Source of the DNA: Microcyclospora pomicola
Lineage: Eukaryota; Ascomycota; Dothideomycetes; Capnodiales
Direction of reading: 5' to 3'
Assembly: GCA_002786065.1 (NCBI GenBank)
Contig: NHNY01000024.1
Span: 190,030-254,029, forward strand
DNA length: 64,000 bases
Shown: piece by piece, positions 46,359-56,650 of the stretch
Layout: each line of letters opens with the position of its first letter
Numbering within the stretch: position 1 is the first letter of the stretch
Notes under the pieces: model-generated
Seen by the model: the letters and a program-made list of their open reading frames with translations, nothing else
Told to the model about the DNA's origin: nothing
Database searches by the model: none
Program-made: the position numbers and the translations under genes

Positions 46359-47133
46359 AGTACGCGCGCGGCTTTCGAAGTAGGTAGGTTCCGAATTAAC
46401 CCGTCCGTTTCGGGAAAATGGAATCTCAAAGGCCCGTGAAACCGCTAGTAACGGTCACTAGCCTACCTGTCTTTCTTTCTGCATGTGCTTACTCGTTAAA
46501 TTGATGCGATGTTTCACATGCTAAAATTGGTATGGGAGGTGGAGAGTGAGGAACAAGAAGAAGAGGGGCTTCATTCATGTGTTCACACGCGTGACATGTT
46601 TCCGGATTTGGTTTTGAACAGATACTTCACATTGTACTCCACCGATAGCTTGCGTTTCCCCTACTCGAGTGAGAGATGGAAGTGTCATGTCAGGGGCCAA
46701 GGATGAGTAGTAGAATTTTCGAACATGAGGTGACATTTGAAAATAAAATAAAAGACTACTAGATCGCCAGCGATAGATGGCATGTGGCATGATAGAACAA
46801 TGCAATGTTTTGACTCCTCTCCCAGAACCCTTCTCCCGTTCCCCTTCCTGCCCTTGTAACATTGATCCGTATAGAAGAAGCCCGGAGGGCGTCATGTAGA
46901 ATCAGCTTTATCGTGACAGTCCCGTATGGCGACGCTCGGGATGATGGAGTCGAATAGTGACGGACTGCCACCGGCCCAAGATCAGTAATGAACTCCCGCT
47001 CGCATGCTTGGCCTGAGTTTATCGAGGATCATGGTGGGGTTTGATCATGTACCCGTTCATGGGAGTGGGATGGTCGTCCTGCCCGATACTGTGTTTTCCA
47101 AATCATTCTTTTGCTGCAAATTGCACAGACACT

Positions 47134-48666
47134 CTATGTGTAGACCATGTCCTCGGTCAAGCTACCGTACCGTGCCTGCCAAATGTCGGTGAAGTAGGTC
47201 GAGCGAGGCAACCAGGGAGCCACAGTGCCGGCCTTGGGCAGCTCACCCACGGCCTTGACGACATATGTGGAGTTGAGGTTGAGGACGGGCGCCGGGGGCA
47301 TGACGGTGTTGGGGTTCATGACGGGAGTGTAAGAGGATTGACCCTTCTCGCGCATGGTGTTCAACATGCGAGCCGTGAGCAGGGAGGTGGCGTCGGAGCC
47401 GAGAGTCCAGGATGCGTTGGTGTAACCGATGATGATGGTCGTGTTGGGCACACCCTCCACGAACGCGCCCTTCCAGATGAACTTATCGGCCATGCGCACG
47501 GGCTTGCCGTCGACGGTGACGTTGGCACCACCAAGAAGTCTCACTTTCAGACCAGTGGCTGTCACGATGATATCTGGGTTCAGGACCTTGTTGTTGTCCT
47601 TGAGGATGATGCTTTTCTCGGTGACGGTCTTGATATGTGCGGTCACGACCTGGGCGACGTCGCCGCTGATGGCTTTGTAGAAGTCACCATCGGGGCACAC
47701 GCACAGACGCTGCTCCCAAGGGCCGTAGTTGGGAGTCAAGTTGGGCTGGACCGGGTAGCCCTTGGGCAATTGCCTCTTTGCGCCAAGAAGGAGAATCTTC
47801 TTTGCTGGCTTGGGGAAGGCTCGGCAGAGCTTGAAGAAGATGAAGGGGAGAATCAAAAACTTGAGGCGGATGAGCTGGTATGCCCAGGATGCTGGCAGGA
47901 TCTTCTTGAGGAATTCGCCCGTCGGGTCCACTTTGGGCAGTGTCATGATGTAGGTCGGGCTACGCTGCAGCATGGTGACCTCTGCCGCTTTCTCTGCAAG
48001 CACGGGGAGCAGCGTGATGGCGGTGGCACCACTGCCGATGATGACGATCTTCTTTCCCGTGTAGTCCAAATCTTCCGGCCAGAACTGAGGGTGGATGGTC
48101 GTGCCCTCGAACTTGTCCAAGCCAGGAATGTCCGCCTCCAGAGCCTGGTCGTAGTTGTAGTAGCCGGTGGCGTGGATCATGAACTTGACGCGGAACGTCT
48201 TCTGCTGGCCGTTTGCGTCGGCCTGAATGGTCCAGTACTCATCCTCTGACGACCAGTTGGCCGCCAACAGCTTGTGCCTGAAACGGATGTTCTTGTCGAT
48301 GCCGAACATGCTAGCGCAGTCCTTGACGTACGAGGCGATGGCTTTGCCGTCCGCGATCGTGTTGGAGGACGGCCATGGTCGCCACGGGAAGCCGAAGGTG
48401 TGGAGATCGGAGTCGCTTCGAAGGCCTGTGGAGGAAGAAGTTAGACTCGGATTTCTCTCCTCTCCACGACTGTTCAGCCGGAGCTCAACAAACGACTAAC
48501 CCGGATACTTGAACAGGTCCCAGGTGCCACCAATGTTGTCACGGGCCTCGAACAGGGTGTATGTGCGGTCAGGACACTGCTCCTGGAGACGGTAGGCGGC
48601 GTTGATGCCAGAAATACCGGCACCGATGATCAGGACATCGAAGTCAAGCCTCTCGTCGAGAACCAT
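47134..48666 (-). CDS. Flavin-containing monooxygenase, Baeyer-Villiger type
   Basis: Two exons, 48501-48666 and 47134-48425, give 485 residues. The FAD-binding GAGISG (residues 15-20) follows a beta strand of the Rossmann fold; GGTWDLFKYPG is the family signature of Baeyer-Villiger monooxygenases; FEGTTIHPQFWPED is close to the FxGxxxHxxxW fingerprint; and a second Rossmann motif VIIGSGATAITLLPVLA binds NADPH. A C-terminal VTATGLKV segment matches the usual ATG motif. The enzyme probably inserts oxygen into a ketone to give an ester or lactone, or hydroxylates an N/S centre; the substrate is unknown. It diverges from an alpha/beta hydrolase across 698 bp, which suggests shared control. The splice join lies in KYPG-LRSDSDL. 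Confidence 0.9.
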
Positions 48667-49364
48667 GATGGGCGAGTGGTTGAAGGGTAGGAATTGGTGA
48701 TGGGAGAGAAGCGGACGGCGAGGTAGAGGAGGGGATATGGGTAGTAGATAAAGGAGCGATCAGATGAAAGAGTGTCGAGGCAATGCTATCTATGTATGAA
48801 GGCAAAGTCTAAACAGGGTCGAACGTGACCGAGGCAAGCCGGACTCCGTAATCAGAGGACGGCGAGTCGACCGTCTTATGCGGCAGCCTACAGCAATTTA
48901 CTGCTGCAGTTTCACCACCGGGACTACTGCTGCTGCGGCCCCCGTTTCAATTTCACATCCAGTCCAAGAACCAGAGAACGAGTCGGAGGGCGGGGGATCT
49001 GTGCCAGAATCAGATGCTCCGAAGACCAGACGGGAGTGTGTTGCGCCCTCGGCCTACGCCATTGAGCCTCGGCTTCTTTTTGCTATGTCATGCTGGACCC
49101 GCTAAGCCTCACGACTTCATCTCATCCCACCAACTAACTACTGTACTGCTGCATCCACTACTCTGCTGCGGTAAATACGCGAAGGCAACAACATTAAATC
49201 CTGTTCCTCCATAGCGACTGGGGTTGGCCCGATCGCAGTCGGTTATTATCTCTGCTGCCTGCTGTGCGAGATACACCTGATTGATTGACAATCTACCTTA
49301 AGCAAGAGATCCACCCCAAAACGATCGTGGCGGAGCATCTTACTTGTGCTTTCACCAAAACAAC
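48667..49364. promoter_or_regulatory. Shared divergent promoter of monooxygenase and hydrolase
   Basis: 698 bp lie between the two start codons, which face away from each other, so a common regulatory region is likely. I did not identify a specific binding site. No gene is seen inside. Confidence 0.5.
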
Positions 49365-50489
49365 ATGAGCATTCTTACGGCTCAGCCCGTCAAGGGCATC
49401 TGGGCATTGCTCGCCGTCGCTTTGAACGTGGTGCGATTCCCCGTCTGGCTGATTTGGTATCTGCCTCCATCCATGCGCCAGCACCCACAATGGACCTACA
49501 AGCAGGCTATCATGGTCCAGATCGTGAAGACATTCCTGTGGAATGCCGCCGTCGTGGAGATGAAAACCCCGCTGTCTCTGATCCCAAAGGCTGAGAAGGA
49601 GAGATGGGTGGTGATTCAACCAGCCCCGACCTCTGCCTACACCGGCCCGACGACCGTGGATCCCCAGGTGAAGCCCGAAGCCATCGGTGCCACTTGGTAC
49701 CCAGCACCGCCAGGAAGCACCGTGCGATACGTCGTATTGCACTTCCACGGCGGCGCGTATGTTATTGGAGACGGACGAAGTCAGGATGCTGGATTTGCCG
49801 CCAAGACCATCATCGGCAACACCGATGTCTCCCACGTTTTGGCTCCTCAATACCGCCTTTCCTCGAACCCAGGCGGACACTTCCCAGCCGCGCTACAAGA
49901 TGCGATCTCGTCATACTCGCATGTCATCAAATCTGGTATCAAGCCCAGCCAGATCATCCTCTCCGGTGACAGCGCCGGCGCCAATCTCGCTCTGTCATTG
50001 ACCAAGTACCTCACCGAGCACGGCGAAAAAACCGGTCTCCCACTCCCCCTCTCCACCTGGCTGTGGTCCCCATGGGTGTCTCCAATCCGCTCTCTGAGCA
50101 CCGAAGCCACCGACTCCAGCCCTCACCTCGGCACCGACTACATCACCGGAGTCTTCGGCAAATGGGGCGCGGTCGCCTACCAGCCCAACAAGTCGAGCGG
50201 TCTCACTCTGGCCGACCCCTACATCAGCTTCCAGAATAATGCATTCGCGACTCCGGTTCCCATCTATATCTCCACCGGCGAGTGCGAAGTCCTCTTCCAC
50301 GACGACGTCGAGCTGGCCGAGCAGATGAAGGCCATCAAGGGAAACAACATCACCCTGCAGATCGAAGAGCTGTGCGTGCACGATACCATTTTGACCGGCC
50401 CCCTCGTCGGATTCGAGAAGGAGGCTCGACGGTCGGTGAAGCGAGTGGGCGAGTACCTGCGCACCATCGATGTGCCCAAGAAGTTGTAG
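49365..50489 (+). CDS. Alpha/beta hydrolase, HSL-type esterase
   Basis: A single exon of 374 residues. An N-terminal hydrophobic stretch (KGIWALLAVALNVV, VWLIWYLP) may anchor it to a membrane. The oxyanion-hole motif is HFHGGAY (about 127-133), and the nucleophile elbow GDSAG puts the catalytic serine at residue 203. The later acid and histidine are expected in the DPYISFQ and VHDT segments; of these the His near residue 341 is the best candidate. I chose the ATG at 49365 (MSILTAQPV); an in-frame TTG 21 nt upstream is not a normal start. Enzymes of this family cleave short-chain esters and lactones. Its partner across the promoter is a Baeyer-Villiger-type monooxygenase, whose product is an ester, so a two-step ketone breakdown is a sensible reading. 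Confidence 0.9.
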   Translation: MSILTAQPVKGIWALLAVALNVVRFPVWLIWYLPPSMRQHPQWTYKQAIMVQIVKTFLWNAAVVEMKTPLSLIPKAEKERWVVIQPAPTSAYTGPTTVDPQVKPEAIGATWYPAPPGSTVRYVVLHFHGGAYVIGDGRSQDAGFAAKTIIGNTDVSHVLAPQYRLSSNPGGHFPAALQDAISSYSHVIKSGIKPSQIILSGDSAGANLALSLTKYLTEHGEKTGLPLPLSTWLWSPWVSPIRSLSTEATDSSPHLGTDYITGVFGKWGAVAYQPNKSSGLTLADPYISFQNNAFATPVPIYISTGECEVLFHDDVELAEQMKAIKGNNITLQIEELCVHDTILTGPLVGFEKEARRSVKRVGEYLRTIDVPKKL

Positions 50490-50956
50490 ACTGGCTTGTA
50501 CACGGCTGGTGCAGAAATGCGACTGATGCGGCGTGGTTGATTGATGGTCAAGATTTACATGTTCTTACGAAATACTGGTCATGAAATGTGTGAAGGAGGA
50601 AAAGCTGGGCGGATACTGAGAGTGGACGTTGCAGATACGCGACAGATATGCGAATAAGTCAGGCTGTATCGTTTGGATATACACGCCTAGGGTCTACACA
50701 TGCTTATATACTAGCAATGCAGATCGTCACGCCAGATACTGCCTTTGAGTCCTGTAATGACAGGGCATTATTTGTGTTCGAGAAGCTGGGTAGATGTGTA
50801 AACGTGCAATAAGGAGTTCCCTGGGTATCTACATATCTCGAGGTCCGATCGAAAACTATATAAGTGAAATGCCACCACTGCACAGTCCAGTACAGCCTCA
50901 TCTCTGCATGTAACATCCAGTTTGCGCATGCTCTGCCATGCTCCTGCCCCAATCCC
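50490..50956. other. Convergent 3' spacer
   Basis: 467 bp between the stop of the esterase and that of HEM4. No gene is seen. Confidence 0.55.
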
Positions 50957-51949
50957 TCACGACTCGGCAAACTTCCGGATCGCTTCGCCAATGCCTTCAG
51001 CACTCGGCGTCGCCGCGCATACATCCGGCTCGAACCCGAACTCCTGGACGAGGAAGTCTCTCGTCGTCGGGCCGATGGTCGCGATCCTCGTCTGCATCGG
51101 GCCCATGGCAATCTCCCGCCGCGCGGCGCTGTACTTGCCATCCTTCTCGTCCAGCCAGCCGAGCGCGTTCAGCATCGCCTCGCAGCCCTGCGGACTGAAG
51201 ACGACGACCCACTGCTCCGCCACGCGTGCGCGCTTTGCCGCCCGGACCAACTCGGTGAAGTCCTCCTCGAAGCTCGCCATCTCGCCCGTCTCGTAGACGA
51301 TGACTTCTACCACGGGGATGCGGTCCGGCGCTGCGAGGTCGTCCGCCTGCAGCGTGCGCGGGATGATGTCGCGCCGCTGCTCACCGACGAGGAACAGCAG
51401 CGGCAGCTTGCGGCCGTCCAGATGCGTGACGTCCGTGGAGAGCGTGCGGTGGTAGTCCAGGATGGATTGGGCCAGCGCTTCGCCATTGCCGCTTTCCTCG
51501 CCCAGCACCGGGCAGGAGAGGCCGAAGGATCGCACGCCACGTGCAGTCGCAGGCCCCACGACATACAGCGGCATCTCCTTGTCGAACAGCGCTTCGAGCT
51601 TGCTGGGGTCCAGCTTCGCGATCACCGTACCAAAGGCGTCGACGGCTCGTTGGGAGGTGAAAATCGCCCCACCATACCGCTTGGCTGGGTTGTGGGTGGC
51701 TTTTCGTAGGCCGTTGGCTTCGCTGCCGCCGGCAAAGGCGAATCGCTCGGCGGAGCGTCGAAGAGTCCTTAGAGCATCGTCCCGGAACATATGCTCGAGC
51801 ACGGGGACGAAGACGGGTTTGTAGTGGCCATTATCGAGTGTCTCGAAATACTCTTCGTAGCCGTCAGCCGGGGCGGATTTTGTCTTGAGAAGATAGATGG
51901 GCACTTGATCTAGTTTCAGATCCTCAAGACCAGTCGTCACGGATTCCAT
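50957..51949 (-). CDS. HEM4: Uroporphyrinogen-III synthase
   Basis: A single exon of 330 residues from the Met at 51949. It cyclises hydroxymethylbilane to uroporphyrinogen III in the cytosol, the fourth step of heme synthesis. The protein starts with VPIYLLKTKSAPADGYEEYF, continues with FVPVLEH, a GGAIFTSQRAVDAF strand, PLYVVGPATARGV, LLFLVGEQRRDIIPRTL, VVEVIVYETGE, WVVVFSPQGCEAML and TRIATIGPTTRDFL, the two-domain HemD fold. A longer start at 52081 adds 44 residues that do not look like part of the fold; it would shorten the divergent gap to ERV1 from 271 to 139 bp. I prefer the shorter one. Confidence 0.93.
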   Translation of the reverse strand: MESVTTGLEDLKLDQVPIYLLKTKSAPADGYEEYFETLDNGHYKPVFVPVLEHMFRDDALRTLRRSAERFAFAGGSEANGLRKATHNPAKRYGGAIFTSQRAVDAFGTVIAKLDPSKLEALFDKEMPLYVVGPATARGVRSFGLSCPVLGEESGNGEALAQSILDYHRTLSTDVTHLDGRKLPLLFLVGEQRRDIIPRTLQADDLAAPDRIPVVEVIVYETGEMASFEEDFTELVRAAKRARVAEQWVVVFSPQGCEAMLNALGWLDEKDGKYSAARREIAMGPMQTRIATIGPTTRDFLVQEFGFEPDVCAATPSAEGIGEAIRKFAES

Positions 51950-52220
51950 GTTGGCCGTTGGTGATGCTCGTGTGCCTTCATGATTTTGAGCTTCGCCATT
52001 ACGAAGTGCCTGGGGTACATTGAAATCGGGAAGACCCGAGGAAGCATTGTGTTCGCGAACCTCGAGACTGCTACGACGCACGGACGTCTATCATCATCAT
52101 CGGTGGACGGTGTCGCATTTGTCAGACGGGGCCAGGATGTGAAATGTAATCATGCCCATCACCGAGCTCGACTTTCCCATCCTTCAACATTTCTTTTGTG
52201 TCGTGGAAGGACGGACAGGC
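51950..52220. promoter_or_regulatory. Divergent promoter HEM4 / ERV1
   Basis: 271 bp separate the two chosen start codons. The region has in-frame extensions for both genes (Met at 52081 for HEM4 and at 52152 for ERV1), so start choice on both sides deserves transcript evidence. Confidence 0.5.
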
Positions 52221-52840
52221 ATGCCGCCGCAACCTCTCGACGCGACGCCCGAGCAGCTCGCAAAGGCACAAGAGAAGGAAGATGCGCCGACCGCGAAACC
52301 ACTGCCGAAAGGTATGGTGCTCGGCCCGGATGGCAAACCGTACATCACCCGCGCATATCACTCGTGTTGATGCTAGAGCTGAGTTGTGCGTACAGATGTC
52401 GGACGTGCTCATCTGCAATGTCGTGGAAGGCCATGATCAAGCAGCATGATGGCAATGCCAAACCGACCCAACCCAGCACTACGACCTCAATGCCAAACGA
52501 TTGCCCGCCCGATGTCGAACAGCTGGGACGATCGAGCTGGACGCTGCTCCACTCCATCACGGCGCAATACCCCGAACGACCGTCGTTCACCCAGCAGATC
52601 GAGACGAAACAGTTCCTCGGACTCTTTGGCAAGATGTACCCGTGTTGGGTGTGTGCGGATGACTTCCAGGCATGGATGAAGAACGGCAACGAGCCGCGGG
52701 TCAGCAATCGCGACGAGTTTGGCAAGTGGATGTGCGAGGCGCATAACGCGGTCAATGAGAAGCTGGGCAAGCCGAGTTTCGATTGCAATCGATGGGAGGA
52801 ACGATGGCGGACGGGGTGGAAGGACGGGAGATGTGATTGA
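52221..52840 (+). CDS. ERV1: Mitochondrial FAD-linked sulfhydryl oxidase
   Basis: Two exons, 52221-52339 and 52396-52840, give 187 residues (yeast Erv1: 189). Erv1 reoxidises Mia40 in the mitochondrial intermembrane space and passes electrons to cytochrome c. The shuttle pair C41-R-T-C44 appears only after splicing; the ERV/ALR domain begins at DVEQLGRSSWTLLHSITAQYP and contains the active-site pair C123-W-V-C126 beside FAD, then NRDEFGKWMCEAHNAVNEKLGKP with the usual FAD-binding WxCxxHNxVN pattern, and a C-terminal structural cysteine pair near FDCNRWEERW. The intron is 56 nt. The first ATG at 52221 gives MPPQPLDATPEQL. Confidence 0.95.
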
Positions 52841-53347
52841 TCGCATGGCGGGATACGAAGGATGTATATGATGAAGCACGTTGTAGCATGACGGAGCTCA
52901 TGGGCATTGCGAAGGCGTTATGAGGAGCGTTTGGGCTGTACAGCATATCATCACTCATCTCTGCCGAGGAGCCATTGCATATATCTTCTTCTCTAAATCG
53001 AAGAACTTCTTATGATGGCTTGAAGTCTTGGCGATGTTGGTCAGATCGATGTCGTTCAGCTGCTCTTCTACTCTAACCACGCATGTCGTGTCGATGTAAC
53101 AACTCGATCGATCTTGATGTTAATGCTAGTCTAGACGTGGTGACATGCATGTGCAAGATCGATCGCTGTCTCCGGATTTCTCGGAAGAGCCGCATGATGC
53201 AACTAGCACAGAGTCTCGAGACTGAGCCTAGAACCGTGCATCTTTCTGCGTTCGACCCACGACTTTCTTTTTATCCATTCGGAGACACTTCAGTTGTAAC
53301 TTTACGACCTCCAGTGATACCCCAGCATAAGCGCACTGCGATAAACA
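52841..53347. other. Spacer ERV1-SYP1
   Basis: 507 bp between two genes on the same strand. No gene is seen; it should hold the ERV1 3' UTR and the SYP1 promoter. Confidence 0.55.
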
Positions 53348-56300
53348 ATGGCAGCCGAACGCGGCGATTACCCGGCTATCCTGGTACGTGACCGCAGACA
53401 CTTCCTTGGTGACGACGGACGGCCGGCAGACCAGTGAGCGGTGCAGTATAGATAAGCTGACATGAGCTCGCATCCATAGCCTCAGGTACAGCCCACACAG
53501 GCCGTCGACATCTTGCAAGACCGTGTGCGACAGGTCGGGAAGCTCAACACTGCCATTGCGGACTGGCTACAGGTATGATGTGACGCAAGCCATGCGCGAC
53601 TCACGAATGGCACGCGCTGAGACGAAGAGTGGTACAGGAACGAAGGCGTTTGGAGGAACAGTATTCGGCCGGCCTGCGAAAACTTGCGAAGAACAAATTG
53701 GAAGATGCCGACCTTGGGTATGTGCCTGGATATCGAGAGGCTGTAAGAGCGCATTGGAGGACAACGCAACTGATGAAAAGGGCAGCATCTTTTCCGTCCC
53801 ATGGGACGCGCTCACCGATTCCACGAACACACTCGCTGACTCTCACTCCGCACTTGCGTCCAAGATCGAAGTGGATGTCGAGCGACCATTGCGCGACTTT
53901 GTGACGTCGGATCGAGGCATGACTGGCTTGACTACCACTACGGGCAACCTCCGGTCTATGGCCAGAGACGTCGACGCTGTGCGAGCTAGATTGGATAGAC
54001 TACAAGCGAGAGGAGAGAGGAGCGACAGCAGCAAGCTTGCAGACGCCAATCGCGAACTGGAAGAGACCAACGCGCAGTGGCAATCGCAAGCGCCATACAT
54101 CTTTGCGAATCTACAAGAAGTGGACGAAACACGACTGAACAACTTACGCGATGTGCTCACTCAATTCCAGACCCATGAGGTCGATCTTGTCGAGCAGAAC
54201 CGCCGGACTGCTGAGCATTGCTTGAACATTCTGCTGCAGGTCGAAACTGCTGACGAGATTAAGACATTTGCGATCAAAGCCGTTAGCATGAGACCACGTA
54301 CCCAGCGATCTACCGGAGGCATCACGACGCCTGCTCGCGGCGCTCCCACTTTCTCCAACAACATGCTTGCTCCATCTTCTTCTGCCCAGGACAATGAAAG
54401 CCAGCGATCCGGCTCGGTGCAAGAAGAAAAGAAAAAGAATCGGTTTAGCTCCATCACTCGCATGGGTACGACCCTCGGGCGACGAAGCAAGCGCGAAAGC
54501 AAGCTGCCAGACATGCCATCCTCTGACTTTGAAGGTTCCGAGAAGAAATCTAGATCAGGACCATTTTCATTGGGACGGAGGAACAAATCCAAGGCTGGCG
54601 CATCGCAGCTGGAGACTCCGCAGGAAGAAGAGGATACCGAGGTGTATGGCAGCTCGAGTAACAGACCCGGCATGCCTCCACAGCTTGGCAGTGAGATGCT
54701 TGATGGGCCAGACAGGGGGTCACGAGCTGACGGTCCTCCCAACGTCAACGGGACGGCGCTCAACATTCTCAATGGCGGCCATCAAGATGATCTCGCAGAC
54801 TTGGAGCCGCCGAGAGCGATCCAAGAGGATGTGGCAGAACAATCCCTCCCTTCAGCGCCAGAGCCTATTAGAGACAGCGAAGGATACTCACTGCCATCGC
54901 ACAACCTGGACCCAATTTCTGCAGCACAGCACGAGGCTGACATGGCTGGAGAAGGTGCCTCACCCGCTTTCAATGTTAATATCAGAGATGCTCCTGTTCC
55001 AGAAAGTGGAGCAGGCTCGGACTCCGCCCTAGCTACTATCGCCACGAAGCTCGTAAGCCATCAGTAAAGCGTTTTCATGAGCACATATTGACATCCACTT
55101 AGGGACCTCCTGTGATTAGCAGATCTGGCACGACTCGCGGACGCCGCCAGGCTAACAGGAGCAGCATGGCAATGACTGCCCCCACCAACGCATACATCCC
55201 AGAAACACCATCTCCGCAACTCCCTGCTTTCGCGCCCACGCTCCAGACGCAGTCTCCGGAATTAAATCCTGCTGCTCAATCAGCTGCGATGTCCTCGCAT
55301 CCCGCACATGCCTCGACCATTCCTCTTTCGCCCCCTACCTTCATGCCAACTCCAGTTGCCACACCGCCAACAGAGCCGCTTGCAGCTTCAACCTTTCCGC
55401 CCTTCTCCTCCACTGGGCATGCAGTGGTTGCACGACCAGACTCGCGCACTGCGACAGGTTCGTATGATGTGGCGCCCGACGATCAGTCTGTTCGCTCTGG
55501 TCGCTCGTTGAACAGCACGGTTAGCCAAAGCACCAAACACCCTGAGCTGCATGGCATCGGGCTGAATTCATCGATTGTGGAGACTGTCAGCGCACGATTC
55601 GAGAACGGCGCTGTGGTGAGTGAGTCCGTGATTGGCGAGGTTGCGCTGATTTACAATCCTTCCGACCTTTCCTCGCTCGCTGGCACGAGCAACATTCGTT
55701 TGGAGAACTTTGCCAGCCTCGAGAAGGTCGCACCCAACCCGGCATTCATCAGCCAGAGCAGTGGTGGTAAGGAAGGTATCTACTCCGTGGATATGAGTAA
55801 GATCACCAGGACACAAGTCGCGTTCAAGTACCAAGTCCGCACTGGTGAAGCTACTTCTCATGCGCCACTCCTGCTTACGACGGCATACAAACTTGAACCA
55901 ACTCAAGCCAGTGTCATCGTCAACTGCTCACTCAATCCGGCATTCAATCTTAACGGCCAGCAAAGCATTACTCTGACGAATGTCGTCGTTGGCCTCACAT
56001 TAGATGGTCCACCAGCATCATCTTGTCTCTCCAAACCCACCGGCACTTTCATCCGTGAGCGCAATGTCATCGCCTGGCAGGTTTCTGAAATCACGCTCAA
56101 GGCTGGCGCCGACCCCGACAAATTCCTTGCGCGCTTCAAGACCGACGCGGAAGCGAAAGGTGGCGCTGTGGATGCTCGATGGGAGGTGACTGGAGAGCAT
56201 GCAGTCGCGCTGGCAAGCCGCGGTGGCGCTCTAGCGGTCAGTTTGCAAAGCACCGCCGCCGACAACAAGGATGGTGCAGATCCTTTCGCAGATACAGGCG

Positions 56301-56380
56301 CTGCTTCCGCAGCTGGCGAAGATTGGAAAGCATGCGCCACTGCCAGGAAATTGATCAGTGGCACTTACGGCGCGAAGTAA
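53348..56380 (+). CDS. SYP1: Endocytic muniscin Syp1 (F-BAR plus mu-homology domain)
   Basis: Five exons, 53348-53383, 53486-53572, 53638-53717, 53786-55052 and 55103-56380, give 915 residues. The N-terminal F-BAR domain is spread over the small exons: MAAERGDYPAIL, then AVDILQDRVRQVGKLNTAIADWLQ, ERRRLEEQYSAGLRKLAKN and DLGIFSVPWDALTDSTNTLA, which joins only when intron 3 ends at 53785. It continues through EVDVERPLRDFV to about residue 270. A Ser/Pro-rich linker follows. The C-terminal third (about 640-915) is a muniscin mu-homology domain: VETVSARFENGAVVSESVIGEV, FKYQV, TAYKLEPTQASVIVNCSLNP. Syp1 arrives early at clathrin-mediated endocytic sites and binds cargo and Ede1; it also affects septin organisation. 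The small exons make this gene easy to mis-annotate. Confidence 0.92.
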
Positions 56381-56650
56381 GGCTCCGCATGCTTGAGTGT
56401 GTCGGCTTGGAAAGCATGTTATGAATCAGGCAAATGCCTGAGATGAAGTGGGATGGACCGAAATGGTACATACAGCTTATCCAGCGTCGTCAATTTCGAT
56501 ACCCTTGTTAGTCGATCTTTCCTCCTTTTCGTCTGTTGCCACTGGGCGCGAGATCTCACACGCATAAATCAAATGGAAAGTCTGTCGGTCTTTCCACCAC
56601 TCTGACGAAAACCCTCAGAATCACACGTATGTGCTGCATTCACGTATGCT

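Larger units (their letters stand above)
44443..47133. other. 2.7 kb gene-poor stretch with simple repeats
   Basis: No convincing gene. Contents are scattered TAGGTA/GGTAAGG elements, the palindrome TAAGGTACCTTA (45779-45790), a GACAGT hexanucleotide array (45817-45896), many TACATA/CATGTA steps (45440-45700), and CCCTAA-type pieces (46262-46358). A short + frame at 45209-45451 looks mildly protein-like but has no start context or family. It could host noncoding transcripts or be a decayed region. Confidence 0.6.

Noticed and set aside
52152-52370. Upstream in-frame start for ERV1 at 52152 and read-through of its intron
   Set aside because: The chosen ATG at 52221 gives the usual family length, and read-through past 52339 loses the CRTC shuttle motif and the oxidase domain.
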